Notes under the pieces: generated by a model | Databases searched by the model: none | Told to the model about the DNA's origin: nothing | Seen by the model: only the letters and a program-made list of their open reading frames with translations | Assembly (NCBI GenBank): GCA_029215795.1 | Contig: JARDYH010000001.1 | Coordinates: forward strand, 11,024,001 to 11,088,000 | Direction: 5' to 3' | Source of the DNA: Anniella stebbinsi | Lineage: Eukaryota; Chordata; Lepidosauria; Squamata; Anniellidae | DNA: 64,000 bases | Part shown: in pieces, positions 20,538-31,519 of the stretch | How positions within the stretch are numbered: the first letter of the stretch is position 1 | Layout: each line of letters begins with the position of its first letter | Made by a program: the position numbers and the translations under genes

Positions 20538-20773
20538 AAAACAACTTTGAGCTCTCTGCCAAAGATAGATCTGGGATTAATTATATCCACCATCAGGGCC
20601 AGTGTGCCTATGTACACCTGTAGAACATGGGAGTGAGGGTGCTGCTGCACCTGAGTCTTGTTTGTGGCTTTCCTGTGGTCAGCTGGTTGGTTACTGTGTG
20701 AACAGAATGCTGGACAAGACGAACCCTTGGTCTGATCTAGGATGGATCTTCTGAAGTTCTTACATAGCAGTAT

Positions 20774-20810
20774 GCCCCAATGAATTCAATGGGACTTACT
20801 TCTGAGTGCT
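20774..20810. mobile_element. Short palindromic repeat fragment
   Basis: CCCCAATGAATTCAATGGGA followed by CTTACTTCTGAGTG: half of the AGTAAGTCC family described at 9195. Confidence 0.7.
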
Positions 20811-21225
20811 TCATCAAACCTACTATTTTTCCCCAGGGCTGCTTCTGTGGGTTCCCCCTCCATTTCGTATTTGACTCTAGCATTTTGAATCACACACGGT
20901 CGGTATTGCTGCGATACCTCAGCTTGGCCTGTTGAACTTTGCCTGTTTCGGACTTTGCCCGTTCAGGAATAAATCGAAACAGAAACTAAAAACTGTGACC
21001 TCGGGGCAAGAGAACAGCAGGACGGGGACGACGTCATGAGAGTCCAGCGCTGAAGAAGTGGAGCAAAGTCGAGGTGGGTGTGCTTAAAACTGCCTGTGTG
21101 ATAACGACCAGAGTGGATGCATTATTAAAGCTCTTTTGATTTGAAGTGATAGGAAAGGGAGAGATGGCTCTGCCCATGACATTGCCTTCAGTTCCCATTT
21201 GTCACCTCTACTGCAGGTTAAGGTA
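20811..21225. other. Non-coding stretch, possibly a diverged MITE
   Basis: 20930-21135 has CpG-rich sequence ('ggggacgacgtcatgagag') resembling the right half of the AGAGC-type MITE at 1146-2142, but the match is too weak to call. Confidence 0.35.
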
Positions 21226-21325
21226 GCCTGGCAGCCTCCAGATATTTTGATCATCAGCTGCTGTCATTTATCCCAGCATAGCCAATGGTCATGGATGGCG
21301 GGAGCCGCAGTCCGAAGCATATTAG
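21226..21325. mobile_element. Palindromic repeat (CTCCAGATATTTTGA / TCCGAAGCATAT)
   Basis: A roughly 100-bp palindrome centred on 'catagccaatggtcatggat'. Diverged relatives lie at 22010-22120 and 59341-59412 ('tttggactacaactcccatc'). I recall this as a frequent short repeat in reptile genomes. Confidence 0.65.
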
Positions 21326-21424
21326 GGCACCGGATTGGCGATCTGTGCCCAGGAGTGAGGGCAGGAAGCATTGCCTTCACTCTGATTGGCTTCAGAGTTG
21401 ACACTAGTTGATGATGCTGTGTCA

Positions 21425-21958
21425 TTCCAGTGTCACTGGAAAATGCAGCGTCCAGTTCTGAGCACCACACTTCTAGAAGGATGCAGACAAGCTGGAGAGG
21501 GTTCAGAAGAGGGCAACGAAGATGATCGAGGCTCTCGAAACAAAGCCCTATGAGGAAATATTGAAAGAACTGGGTATGTTTAGCCTGGAGAAGAGAAGAC
21601 TGGGGGGAGACATGATTGCACTCTTCAAGGACTTGAAAGGTTGTCACACAGAGGAGGGCTGGGATCTCTTCCCGATCATCCCAGAGTGCAGGACATGGAA
21701 TAATGGGCTCCAGTTACAGGAAGCCATGTTCCATCTAGACATCAGGAAAAGCTTCCTGACTGTTAGAGAAGTACAACAATGAAACCAGTGTCCTTGGGAG
21801 ATCATGGGCTCTCCCACACTAGAGGCATTTAAGAGGCAGCCGGGCAGCCATCTGTCAGGTATGCTTTAAGGTGGATTTCTGCATTGAACAGGGGGTTGGA
21901 CTCAATGGCCTTATAGGACCCTTCTAACTCTACTATTCAATGAATCTATGATTCTATG
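21425..21958 (+). mobile_element. CR1 LINE 3' end
   Basis: The 21522-21782 frame reads [20 protein letters not shown] and LDIRKSFLTVREVQQ. This is followed by the CR1 3' UTR ('caggtatgctttaaggtgga', 'aacagggggttggact') and tail TGAATCTATGATTCTATGA. It is 5'-truncated, with upstream frames broken. Confidence 0.92.
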
Positions 21959-22009
21959 AAGCAATGCTTTCTACCCTCACTCCAAAGCAGCTTCCTTGAA
22001 CCTTAGGTT

Positions 22010-22120
22010 CCTCACATGTTGTTGGACTCCAAACATCCATGACCGTTGGCCGTGCTAACCAGGGCTGGGGGGAGTTATAGTCCATCGAAGTCTGGGAAAC
22101 CAAGGTGGGAAAGGCTGCTC
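22010..22120. mobile_element. Palindromic repeat, diverged copy
   Basis: 'gttgttggactccaaacatc' and 'ggagttatagtccatcgaag' flank a 'ggccgtgctaaccagg' centre, as at 21226-21325. Confidence 0.55.
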
Positions 22121-22734
22121 TAGGGAAATGCTAAAGAAAAGATAGTGGTCAATAGCTAGTAACATTGCCCCCCCCCCCATTGCTAAAGTAATCCTACTGA
22201 ATTTAGAAGGGCCATTTTAGCTTAGCCCTAGCAGGATGTCTTTGAGCTGGTGTCAGAAATTACAGGTATCAACCCAATGCAAGAGGGATGAAGGAAAATT
22301 TCACAGGCAAAATTTGGTACTGACCCCAATGGAAAAGTAAACAATACGTCCTGTCTGTCTCTCTCTCTAGTTTCTCCTTGAAAACTTCTACCTTGGACAT
22401 TTCCGTTTCCGTCCTGTCAGTGTCTGCCCCATAATTTTTATTTTATAACATGATTGGGTCTAAAAATATCCCCTTTTTGTTCCGTGTTTATTATTGTTTA
22501 GGTTGCCTCAAAGCACTTTAAATGGAAAGTAATTACATTCCACTGTAGTTTAAGTACCTCTGCTGGATTCTCAAATGGCAATTCAACTTCCTGAAGATGA
22601 AGGCAAAGCTAGAAGGCATATTGTGTGCTTAAAGGAGGATAGCACTGTAGGGATACAGAACTAAATCCACTGCTGCAGTTATATAGGCTCTGGCAAATTC
22701 TTCATACTTGTAATCTATAACGGTGCATAAGAAG
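22121..22734. other. Unique non-coding stretch
   Basis: A C11 tract lies near 22168. The AT-rich part 22480-22640 lacks repeats. No gene. Confidence 0.5.
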
Positions 22735-22790
22735 AGGCCTTGCTGGATCAGACCAAAGTTCTATCTAATGTGGATGGTTGAGAAATGCAT
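22735..22790 (-). mobile_element. CR1-related LINE tail fragment
   Basis: 'aggccttgctggatcagacc' is the reverse of the 3' end seen at 59820-59850. Confidence 0.6.
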
Positions 22791-22937
22791 TGGGTTCTCA
22801 TTGTAATAGAAACTTAACACATTTTGACTTTCCAAACCTATGTATGAATTGGAAGGATATTTCATTTTTTTTTTAAGCAGAGTTAAGGAATGACTCTTCA
22901 AGGTCCCCTTAGTACTCATGGATGAATGATCTGACAT

Positions 22938-23190
22938 ACAATAAGAAGATAAGAAGTGCCATGCTGGATCAGACCAAAGGTCCATCTAATCCAGCCCTCT
23001 GTTCACACAGTGACCAAACAGCGGTCGACCAGGAACAAACAGAGCAGGACATGATGCAACAGCACCCCCCACCCCCCCCATGTTCCCCAGCAACTGGTGC
23101 TTACAGGCTTATTGCCTCAGATACTGGAGGAAGCACATAACCATCAGGACTAGTAACTATTGAGAGCAATAATAAACATCTATTACTAGC
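22938..23190 (-). mobile_element. CR1-related LINE 3' end, minus strand
   Basis: Begins with reversed tail 'aataagaagataagaag', then GCTGGATCAGACCAAAGGTC, 'agcaactggtgcttacagg', 'cttattgcctcagatactgg' and 'catcaggactagtaac'. This is the same order as 59480-59870 in reverse. It includes a C-rich tract near 23066. Confidence 0.78.
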
Positions 23191-24434
23191 AATCAATGTG
23201 GTCCCTGTGCTTCCATAATATCAAAGCTAATCGATGGCTGGAGATTTGTTTCTATCCCTTTCATCAAGCCATACTGATTGTTGGCCCAATTCGTCAACAT
23301 GAGAGCTGTCCTTTATTTCTGTTGACACACTTTGCTTAAGGAAAATAATAAAATAAAATAAAAAATCATTTAAAGAGTCACTCAACAGAAACCCAGTCAA
23401 AATGTTTATTTGAAACATATGCATCCCTTATACTTGTGGGGGGACTGGTTCCCCCACCCCGTTCAAAATAATAATGATAATGTAAGGCTTGCTAATCTGT
23501 CACAGGCATGCAGCAACTGCCTGAGCAACTGGTAGTGTCCAATCCCTAGTTACGGCAGTATGGCAAACAATATGTGCCTCTATTTCTGATGCAATAGCTT
23601 AACATACGTCTGTCAGGGAGAGACGCCAGTACACCAAGGGTAGGGTAATTTAAATAAACAGCTGTCACTTTATGCACGGCTGCCTTTGGTGAGTTTTGAT
23701 TTATGTGTATATCAAAAAAAGAAAAGAGAAGGGGAGGAAGAAAGAGAGAGAGAGCCATGGCTGAGAGCTAGGGCTTTCTCAGCTAGGTAATGGAAAGATG
23801 GCTAAATCTGCCTGCTTTTCTACTGAGAAGTCCCCAAAAACTTTTCTGCCCTAGACCCTCAGCCTTGCATCTGTGCTGTGTATTCCAGAACAAGGCTAAA
23901 AAGAATTCTTCAGTGTGGTTGAGACACCACTTAAACCCTTTGTTGTTCTACTTTGTTGTAATTGTTATCGCCTTCAGTGCCAGCTCCAGGTTCTTGAGGG
24001 CACTTTCAATGGATGCCATCCCTCAGCAGGTCTGGACCTGCACCACCATTGCTATCGCTCCTCATCCTCATTGTTCCCACTTGCCAGCTTGACGGGCGGA
24101 GAGCCAGTGAGCACATAGGCATTGGCGGCTACTGCTCCTCTGTCTCACAACCACTATTGGCTTGGTTAGAGCAATAGGCAGATAAACAATGGTGAAGAGG
24201 AGGAGCAACTCCTGGGGTTTCTGGGGAGAGGGTTAGGCTCTTGGCAGCTGCCTGACCAAGCCTACCCCACCCTGATCCCCTTCAATGCTTTGTATCTGCT
24301 GCCTTCTACCATCTTCATTCTTGTTGTGTTGACTCTTGTTTCATGACTGGTAGAATCTGTGGCTGTTTTACTCCAATCATTGAACGTCACCCTGAATGCT
24401 AAAGAAAGATATCAATATCTCAAGAAAGCAGACA
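23191..24434. other. Unique non-coding stretch
   Basis: No gene or repeat recognised beyond short purine runs near 23715-23755. Confidence 0.5.
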
Positions 24435-24525
24435 AGTAAATGTATGAAGCTGCCTCATTTGGAGTTAGCCAATTGGTCCCTTGCTTCAGTACTGTCTGCT
24501 CTGATAGCTAGCTAAGGACAGAGGA
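24435..24525 (-). mobile_element. MIR-like SINE tail, minus strand
   Basis: 'atgaagctgcctcatttgga', then 'ccaattggtccc' and 'tcagtactgtctgctctgat', is the reverse of the SINE tail found at 37459-37529. Confidence 0.6.
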
Positions 24526-24544
24526 GGAATACTTGGCTAATCAA

Positions 24545-25228
24545 TACGACAAGTATCTTGGAATTGTTGTAGATCACAAGCTGAATATGAGCCAACAGTG
24601 TGATGTGGCTGCAAAAAAAGCAAATGCTATTTTGGGCTGCATTAATAGAAGTATAGCTTCCAAATAGCGTGAGTTACTGGTTCCCCTCTATTCAGCACTG
24701 GCTAAGCCCCATCTTGAGTATTGTGTCCAGTTCTGGGCACAACACTTCAAGAAGGATGCAGACAATATGGAGCATGTTCAGAGGAGGGCAACGAAGATGA
24801 TTAAGGGTCTGGAAACAAAGCCCTATGAGGAGAGATTGAAAGAACTGGGCATGTTTAGCCTGGAGAAGAGAAGACTGATGGGAGACATGATAGCATTCTT
24901 CAAATACTTGAAAGGTTGTCACCCAGAGTAGGGCCAGGATCTCTTCTCCATCAACCCAGAGTGCAGGACACGGAATACTGAGCTCAAGTTACAGGAAACC
25001 AGATTTCTGCTGGACATAAGGAAAAACTTCCTGATTGTTAGAGCAATACGACAATGGAACCAATTATCTAGGGAGGTCATGGGCTCTCCCACCCTAGAGG
25101 CCTCGAAGATGCAGCTGGACAACCATCTGTCAGGGATGCTTTAAGGTGGATTCCTGCATTGAGCAGGGGGTTGGACTCAATGGCCTTATAGGCCCCTTCC
25201 AACTCTACTATTCTATGATTCTATGATC
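24545..25228 (+). mobile_element. CR1 LINE ORF2 C-terminus and 3' end
   Basis: Encodes, with stops, the start '[18 protein letters not shown]', then the [19 protein letters not shown] motif, [20 protein letters not shown], and the 3' UTR ending CTATTCTATGATTCTATGA. An in-frame TAG after 'gcttccaaa' (about 24665) and another in 'cagagtagg' (24926) mark it as dead. Confidence 0.93.
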
Positions 25229-25761
25229 TGGTAGGTGGATTTTCTGAGGAAATAACAATTCACACAACATTCTATTTACACCTTTTTTAAAAAATCAAAA
25301 AGTCCTCAGTTTTTTTGGATAAACCCGTGACTTAGCTGGCAAATGCAATCTGACCTGGACTGGGAGCAGGAATCTGTTGGGCCCAAAAGTTCCGGATTTG
25401 CAAAGGATGGATGTCCCTATAGCCAGAAGCTTTCCAGGGCTTCAGGTAGATGACAGGGATTGGATGAAGGCCCTTCTAATATATGCAAAGCAAGTTCTTA
25501 CCAAATCCACAGGACTCATTTTCTCCTAGAAAGATCTGGAATCCTCCAGGGTAAATTGCTCTAGAATGTGCTTCCTGGTTAGATTTAGAATACACCACAT
25601 CAAGGGAAGATGAGCATTCCGTTATCTCTCAGGTTGCATACAAATGTAGCCACTTGGGGGTTCATTCTCATGAAAGTTTTAACTCTCTGGAGAGCTCCCA
25701 GCAGAACGACAATGAACAAGGGCCAAGGGACTAATTTAGTGATACATTTATACACATACAT

Positions 25762-25764
<3 letters not shown>
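25229..25764. other. Unique non-coding stretch
   Basis: Nothing recognised. Confidence 0.5.

Positions 25765-25818
<54 letters not shown>
25762..25818. repeat. (CT)n microsatellite
   Basis: About 28 CT units with two CTTT interruptions. Confidence 0.95.
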
Positions 25819-25929
25819 GTGGAATGATTTAGCTTAAGCTAACATTGCTATTTTCAGTATAGGAGGAGGAACTATGGCAGAGTGAATAATACACCCCCAT
25901 TAGTTTAGATCCAATGAGTTTAGAACTTG

Positions 25930-26345
25930 TCAGGGTTCTCCAAATTCTGGCTTGAAGCTTGTTCCCAGTTGTGTCCATAGCAAACTGTGAACTTTGATTT
26001 CCCACCCCCTTTTTCACCCAGAAATTGGTGTGAATTTTCATGCATTTCCCCCAAATGTGAACATCAGTTGTGCACTTCTTTTGAAAGGTTCACATTTCCC
26101 CCCATCAATTGACATATGTTTCAAAAATAATAACTTTTTTCATGAATATTTTCCAAATGTGTGCATTTTTTCTAACCGCTGTTGTTCTCGTTGGGTAGCG
26201 AATTGCATCGCGGTGTTGGAAATGCATGGACTTCCACTGAAAACTGCATTTGGATCTGCATTCAGTTTCAGGAGTTGCAAAAATCTGGTCAAAACAAACA
26301 AACAAACAAACAAACTGAAATCACTTTCAAAGACATCCCTAAACC
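25930..26345. mobile_element. Probable old hAT remnant
   Basis: AT-rich 'gtgtgaattttcatgcattt' and 'aaatgtgtgcattttttc' motifs, ending in GACATCCCTA (26331-26340), the reverse of the TAGGGATG terminus of other hAT copies. No left terminus or target duplication found. It contains a short (AAAC)n run near 26296. Confidence 0.45.
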
Positions 26346-26445
26346 CAAATAGCTTTACTGCTGCCAATATCGTTGGCTGTTGAGTGGAATATCTGTTGGA
26401 TGTTAGTTGGATACGTTCATTTTGCTGGGTTTATTCTGGTGACTC

Positions 26446-26764
26446 CCTTGTTACAGCAGCTTCATTGGCTTTGCTGGCCAGAATTCAAAGTGCTGGTAAT
26501 GACATGACATTGAAAGCCCTATATGGCAGGGGACCAGGCTACCTAAAAGACCACCTTTCCCCACATGGCCCTGCCTAGTTCTTAAAATCTTCAGGAGAGA
26601 GCCTTCATTCAAGAACCCAAGAGAGAGCCCTTTTGGTAGCTGCCCCCCAGCTATGGAACCACCACCACAACCAGGGGAGGCTAGGTTTGTATCCTCTCTG
26701 CTTTCCTTCTGCTAGAAGGCAAAGACAACTTTATTTAAGAAGGCCTTTAACCCATAAGTGGGTC
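26446..26764 (+). mobile_element. L2-like LINE 3' ORF fragment (A)
   Basis: 'ggccagaattcaaagtgctggt', followed by sequence encoding MTLKAL, YGRGPGYLKDHLSPHGPA, then 'ccagctatggaacc' and 'aagaaggcctttaaccc'. It parallels the C-terminus of the L2-like ORF at 34130-34500. Diverged, with frame breaks. Confidence 0.8.
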
Positions 26765-27495
26765 TGTTGGGATGCATTTCCTAGACAGTGATAACCTAGC
26801 CACAGTAATACAAGCACTGGTAACTTCCAGATTAGATTACTGCAATACACTCTATGTGTGGCTGCCCTTGAAGACGACTCGGAAATTGCAGCTAACGCAA
26901 TATGCATCAGCTAGACTGCTGAATGGAACATCTCATAGAGGCCATATAACACTGGTCTTAAAGGAATTGCACTGGCTGCCAATACATCTCCAGTTGGAAT
27001 TCAAGGTGTTGGTAATGACGTTTAAAGCCCTAAATGGCTTGGGACCTCGATACTTGAGGGAGCACCTCTCCCTATATCTGCCTGCCCAAGACTTGAGATC
27101 TGTCAGCGGAGCCCTTCTTCCTGCCCCACTAACGCAAGCTATAGTGGGACATGGGAGAGGGCCTTCTCTGTTGTGGCACCCCAGCTGTGGAATGCCCTCC
27201 CCCTGGAGGCCTGACTGGCACTGACACTGGCTTCATTTCAGCACCAAGTTAACACATATGTTTTTATAAAAAAGCCTTTGATGGCTAAATCCACCAGCCT
27301 GCACACTGTCTTGCTTTAACTGGATTTTACTGTATTAAAATTTCACATTGATTTTTAACATATTAATGGTTTGATTTGTTTTAGAATTGTATATTTATTG
27401 TTCTATTTTAAATGTATGATTTTATCTGTATGCCACCCTGAGATCCTTGTGATATAGGGAGGGATATAAATGTTTTAATAAATAAATACAATAAA
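26765..27495 (+). mobile_element. L2-like LINE 3' end (B)
   Basis: The frame 26772-27224 reads ATVIQALVTSRLDYCNTLYV, then LTQYASARLLNG, HWLPIHLQLEFKVLVMTFKA and GLGPRYLREHLS: the region after the reverse transcriptase of L2-type LINEs. The UTR ends with 'tgccaccctgagatcc', 'ataaatgttttaataaataaata'-like tail. A different subfamily from 34130-34700. Confidence 0.88.
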
Positions 27496-27591
27496 ATATA
27501 CATATATATGTATGTATATAACATATTTGTTCTTGTAATTATTGAGTTGGAAGCCCCACGGCACCCATCAGTGCTGGGGTTCTGTTAGAGG

Positions 27592-28224
27592 GTGTTAGGT
27601 GGGGATACTGAACCTAAGGCATGCAAACATAGTACTGTACATGGTGTTTCTACAGTTGCTGTAGAAAGGAGCCAACAGTGTGATGTGGCTGCAAAGAAAG
27701 CAAATGCTATTTTGGGCTGTGTTAATAAAAGTATAGCTTCCAAATTGCGCAAAGTACTGGTTCCCCTCTATTCGGCACTGTTTAGGCCTCATCTTGAGTA
27801 CTGCATCCAGTTCTGGGCACCGCACTTCAAGAAGGATGCAGACAAGCTGGAAGGTGTTCAGAAGAGGGAAGCGAGGATGACCAGGGGTCTGGAAACAAAG
27901 CCCTATGAGGAGAGACTGAAAGAAATGGGCATGTTTGGCCTAGAGAAGAGAAGAATGAGGGGAGACATGATAGCACTCTTGAAATGTTTGAAAGATTGTC
28001 ACACAGAGGAGGGCTGGGATCTCTTCTCAATCATCCCAGAGTGGAGGACACAGAATAATGGGCTCAAGTTACAGGAAACCAGATTCGGGCTGGACATCAG
28101 GAAAAACTTCCTGGCTGTTAGAGCAGTACGACAATGGAACCAATGGCCTAGGGAGGTGGTGAGCTCTCCCACACTAGAGGCATTCAAGACGCAGCTGGAC
28201 AGCCATCTTTCAGGCATGCTTTAA
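27592..28224 (+). pseudogene. CR1 ORF2 protein C-terminal fragment, 210 codons open
   Basis: Open from 27592 to the natural ORF2 stop. The first 25 or so codons are flanking sequence. Visible motifs: RPHLEYCIQFWAPHFKKD (about residue 68), [37 protein letters not shown] and AVRQWNQWPREVVSSPTLE. This domain lies C-terminal to the reverse transcriptase; the catalytic part is absent, so no function is expected. The lack of stops over the CR1 portion suggests a younger copy than the others here. Confidence 0.85.
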
Positions 28225-28315
28225 GGTGCATTTCTGCATTGATCAAGGGGTTGGACTCGATGGCCTTATAGGCCCTTTCCAATTCTAGTATTCTACAATT
28301 CTACAATTCTATGAC
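27672..28315 (+). mobile_element. CR1 LINE ORF2 C-terminus and 3' end, well preserved
   Basis: The best CR1 copy in the window. It runs from CAACAGTGTGATGTGGCTGC to the 3' UTR (GGCATGCTTTAAGGTGCATT) and the tail with repeated ATTCTACA/ATTCTATG. It is 5'-truncated after the reverse transcriptase. Upstream DNA (27496-27670) is AT-rich and then unique. Confidence 0.95.
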
Positions 28316-29542
28316 ATGGTGGAGTTTCAAAAGCAGTTTGTGATATGGCACTATGGGGAGGGATGTTCAAAGAAAAAAAGCCCCAAATTACATTGGGCAT
28401 GCCCAGTCAGAAGCTTCATTGACTTCTGGCTTTCATCATGCATGTTTTTAAAAAGAGCAGGTTGGGGTCATGGAGAAAGAGAAGAGGAAGGAAGTCATGA
28501 AATCAGAGAGACATTTTTCTCTCTCTGCTATCTTGCAGTGGGTGGGGGAGAGAATGTTGCCATGTCAAAAAGAAAATAAATGGCTGTGAAGAAAGCAAAG
28601 TTAAAATATTCATGCAGATAAGGGAGACGGCGGACTTGGCTATGCTGCCAATCAAAGAGAATTGCTGTTACCATGACATTGCCTGGAACAGGAGCTGTGG
28701 GCTTGGTAATGAAGGGTGCATTTTCCTTCGGTGGCACAGGAGTGTTTTAGGGCAATGAACAATATCACAGCTAATCCGTTTGCATGGCAATTCCAATTAC
28801 TCTGCTGCATCCACAAATGGCAATATGCAGCAAAACCTCCAGGTGCCAAGGAAGCAAAATTTAGGACCAGATCCCAGATGACAAGGCAGGTATAATAAAT
28901 AAAATGGAGAATACAAAGACCTTTGGTCCTGCTGGGACAACCAGTCATTTTGCTGTGAAATTGGATCTTTTGCAAGCGGAAGGTCTCTGGCTGCTGGTAT
29001 ACGGTATGCATGGAACTGGGCTGAGGAATCTTAAATGAGAAACCAAGAACTGAGGGGGAAACATTTTCCACGCTTAATGGGGATTCGATTGAATTGAGGT
29101 TGCTGGAGAAGATTTTTATTTGAATATGATCAGGGTTGTCTTGTGACAGCTGATCCTGGATTGGCTTACCAATATTGGTTTACCAATATAACCTGGATTG
29201 GCTTTCCTATATTGCCACTAGGGTTCCACATAGACAAGATTGATACCCCAAGCCTAAGAAGATATACACACACTCCTCCAAGTAGGAGGACCATAGCTGA
29301 GTAGGAACTTTATGATTCTGCCTAAACTACCCAGAGTCTTCACCAACAGTGCATCCTGGCATCACTGCTTTTTCAAGGTATATATTAATGTGGCTTTACG
29401 TCTGTCTGGTTCTCAACATCACCTCGCCCCCAGCAATACACACACACACACATTTCTCTAAGATAAAATCCATTTACAAAAAGCATGATATTATCCTCTA
29501 TGTAGGTTTAAACATTAAAATTGGTCATAACATAGTGACAAA
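28316..29542. other. Unique non-coding stretch
   Basis: Contains a small (CA)n run at about 29438-29452. No gene recognised. Confidence 0.5.
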
Positions 29543-29788
29543 GGCCCAATCTACACCAAGCAGGATATTCCACTACGAAAGTGGTATATAAAAGGCAGGA
29601 GCCACACCAAGCAGGAAATACCAGTTTGAAAGCGGTATGAAAGCGTTCTATGGTAGGTGTCAATGGGCCCCAACAGTTGTCAGGGCACTTCCATACTGCT
29701 ATAAAGCAGTTGTGTAGCTCCTGCCTTTTATATACCGCTTTCATACCGCTTTCATACTGCTATATCCTGCTTGGTGTAGACTGGGCCC
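29543..29788. mobile_element. MITE, TCTACACCAAGCAGGATAT family, most complete copy
   Basis: The left end GGCCCAATCTACACCAAGCA is mirrored by TGCTTGGTGTAGACTGGGCC. Core CAATGGGCCCCAACAGTTGT. The left half contains a repeat of the terminal unit ('caccaagcaggatatt' and 'caccaagcaggaaata'), so the terminus is partly duplicated inside. No clear target duplication. Confidence 0.88.
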
Positions 29789-29797
29789 AAAAAAAAC

Positions 29798-30076
29798 ATT
29801 ATCACACAGGAGAAAATTGTGTTTGCTTACCGTCGTTTCTCCACCCGCGTTTGTCCCTCATTACTTCCGTTGTGATCCAGCTGCTTCTCCTGCACACAGC
29901 AGGAGATAGTGGCAACTTCAACTTTAAAAATAAGTCAGAGTTACTGGGGTGTTTTTTTGTTGTATGAAGGAGGGCAGGAGGCATGCGGGAGGCAGACGGC
30001 GTCGTGAGAGGGACCCACAAAGATCCATGAGTGCCCAGTAATAAGCGTGTAATAAAACACTCATCTTATGGAGCTC
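29798..30076 (+). mobile_element. MITE, AGAGC/GAGCTCCATC family
   Basis: 'ttatcacacaggagaaaatt' start, 'gtgtttgcttaccgtcg', 'tcctgcacacagcaggagat', 'gtaataagcgtgtaataaaa' and end CTTATGGAGCTC. Relatives: 1146-2142, 51125-51469 and 58032-58368. It sits only about 10 bp after the preceding MITE. Confidence 0.85.
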
Positions 30077-30642
30077 AAAAAATACTTCATAGAAAGAACT
30101 CCTGGGCTCCGTATTTCATCAACGTGTTCAAAGGCATGTCGCAACTTGCAGAATACCAACAATTTCACTAATAAAAAAAATATTCCACAATTCCTCCAGC
30201 TAGTCTTGATTTGCAAGGTTTTTTTTGTTTCTTTTACATTTCCAGTAATGAGCATAAACTAGTCTAGCAAACACCATTGAATTTAACAGTATCTCATATG
30301 TATTTCCAGGGACTATATCTGCTATAAAATGAAGGAGACCAACAAGACAATCTATAGGCACATTAACATTAGTAAAGGAGGATATTTCTTGGGAGATCTT
30401 TTTTCCAATGTATTTGAGCTCTGCAAAAACATGTGAAAACCATTTGCTTCATTTTGAGCATCGTACCAACAGTTAATATTTTCGACTTGATAGATCTTCT
30501 TAAATTTCAAAGGTGTTTAAATGCCATTCCCTTGCCATTTTCATACACCTCTTTCTCAAGATTGACAAAATTTCTGGTGCCATTTTCCTTTGTAGACCCT
30601 TTCCCCATTTTTGTTGATAATATTTTACACCTGAAGACATAG
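30077..30642. other. Unique AT-rich stretch
   Basis: Nothing recognised. Confidence 0.5.
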
Positions 30643-30920
30643 AGCTCCATCACACCAGCATTTTATTGCACCTTTGTCCTGCCTTGTTTACCATTTTGCC
30701 CGTGACATTCACATGATGTTGTCTTCATCCTGCAATCATCTCGCCTCTTCCCCTCCATTTCCCATGTTTTTCTAGAGTGGGGAAAGTGCAGCATCCCCCC
30801 CCCCCCAGGTGGGATCAAACCGCTCTTCCATCCCTGTGTATTGCCATCCTCACACTAGGTCAGAACAACCCGCTTTTGTGGAGGCATGTTCATTGAAAGG
30901 CAGTCTTGCTGATGACAGAG
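30643..30920. mobile_element. Possible MITE related to the GAGCTCCATC family
   Basis: Starts GAGCTCCATCACACCAGCAT followed by TTTTATTGCAC, like the right end of 58032-58368 reversed, and may end at GATGACAGAG (30911-30920). The interior is different and includes a C12 tract. It may be a sister family. Confidence 0.5.
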
Positions 30921-31079
30921 AAGGGCATGCTGAGTTACTCAAACAAACGGGCTTGTGCTGAATCACTCAGACTTCCATAGCTCCAACCTCACTCTCATTG
31001 CTATTTCTCCCCCTTGAAAGGCAGAAACGGTTCCTAATCGGTTCCTCTTCTCGCAGGCATTTAGCAATATCTGAAAAGC

Positions 31080-31278
31080 CTGGGTTTGTTTTGTTTTGAG
31101 GCTTATAGCTTTTTAAAGTTATTATAGTGGTTTTAAATGTGTGTGTATATTGTATGTTTTTGCTGTTTTGATTTTTGTTTATTGTTTTTAATTGTTTTAA
31201 TCTTATGTGAACCACCCAGTGAGCTTCGGCTATGGGGCAGTATACAAATGTAATAAAATAAATAAATAAATAACCAAT
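31080..31278 (+). mobile_element. L2-like LINE 3' UTR end
   Basis: 'gttttaattgttttaatctt', CCCAGTGAGCTTCGGCTATG, 'gggcagtatacaaatgtaat' and an (AAAT)n tail. 5'-truncated; no ORF left. Confidence 0.8.
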
Positions 31279-31519
31279 CAAACGCTAAATCATTAAAACA
31301 GTAGACAACAAAACCAGAGTGAAGGGGAGGTAAGGGGCCACATCCATCATAATGTCCATCAACCACAAGAACCAGTGAACTGGAGGGGGAAGGAGAAGGG
31401 GATGATTGGGGTGAGCATAGTGTTGATACCAGGAAGTGCGAGCCAGTGCAGGTCAAAAGGTAAATATGGTGAAACAACGCAACAACGCCTACACGTGAAA
31501 GTGACCAGCACTTGACGCG
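31279..31519. other. Unique spacer
   Basis: Nothing recognised, though it could be upstream sequence of the decayed LINE that follows. Confidence 0.4.

Larger units (their letters stand above)
19860..20760 (+). mobile_element. CR1-related LINE 3' end, split by an L2 pair
   Basis: 19860-20040 ('cttcttcacacgatgcatag', 'ggctttaaaaggggattgg') and about 20560-20760 ('gaacatgggagtgagggtg', 'cttggtctgatctag') together match, in order, the copy at 59480-59870. The interruption is 20041-20535. Only the 3' end is present, with no coding sequence of note. Confidence 0.75.

Noticed and set aside
20930..21135. Fifth copy of the AGAGC-type MITE
   Set aside because: Only a short CpG-rich block resembles the family; ends are not visible.
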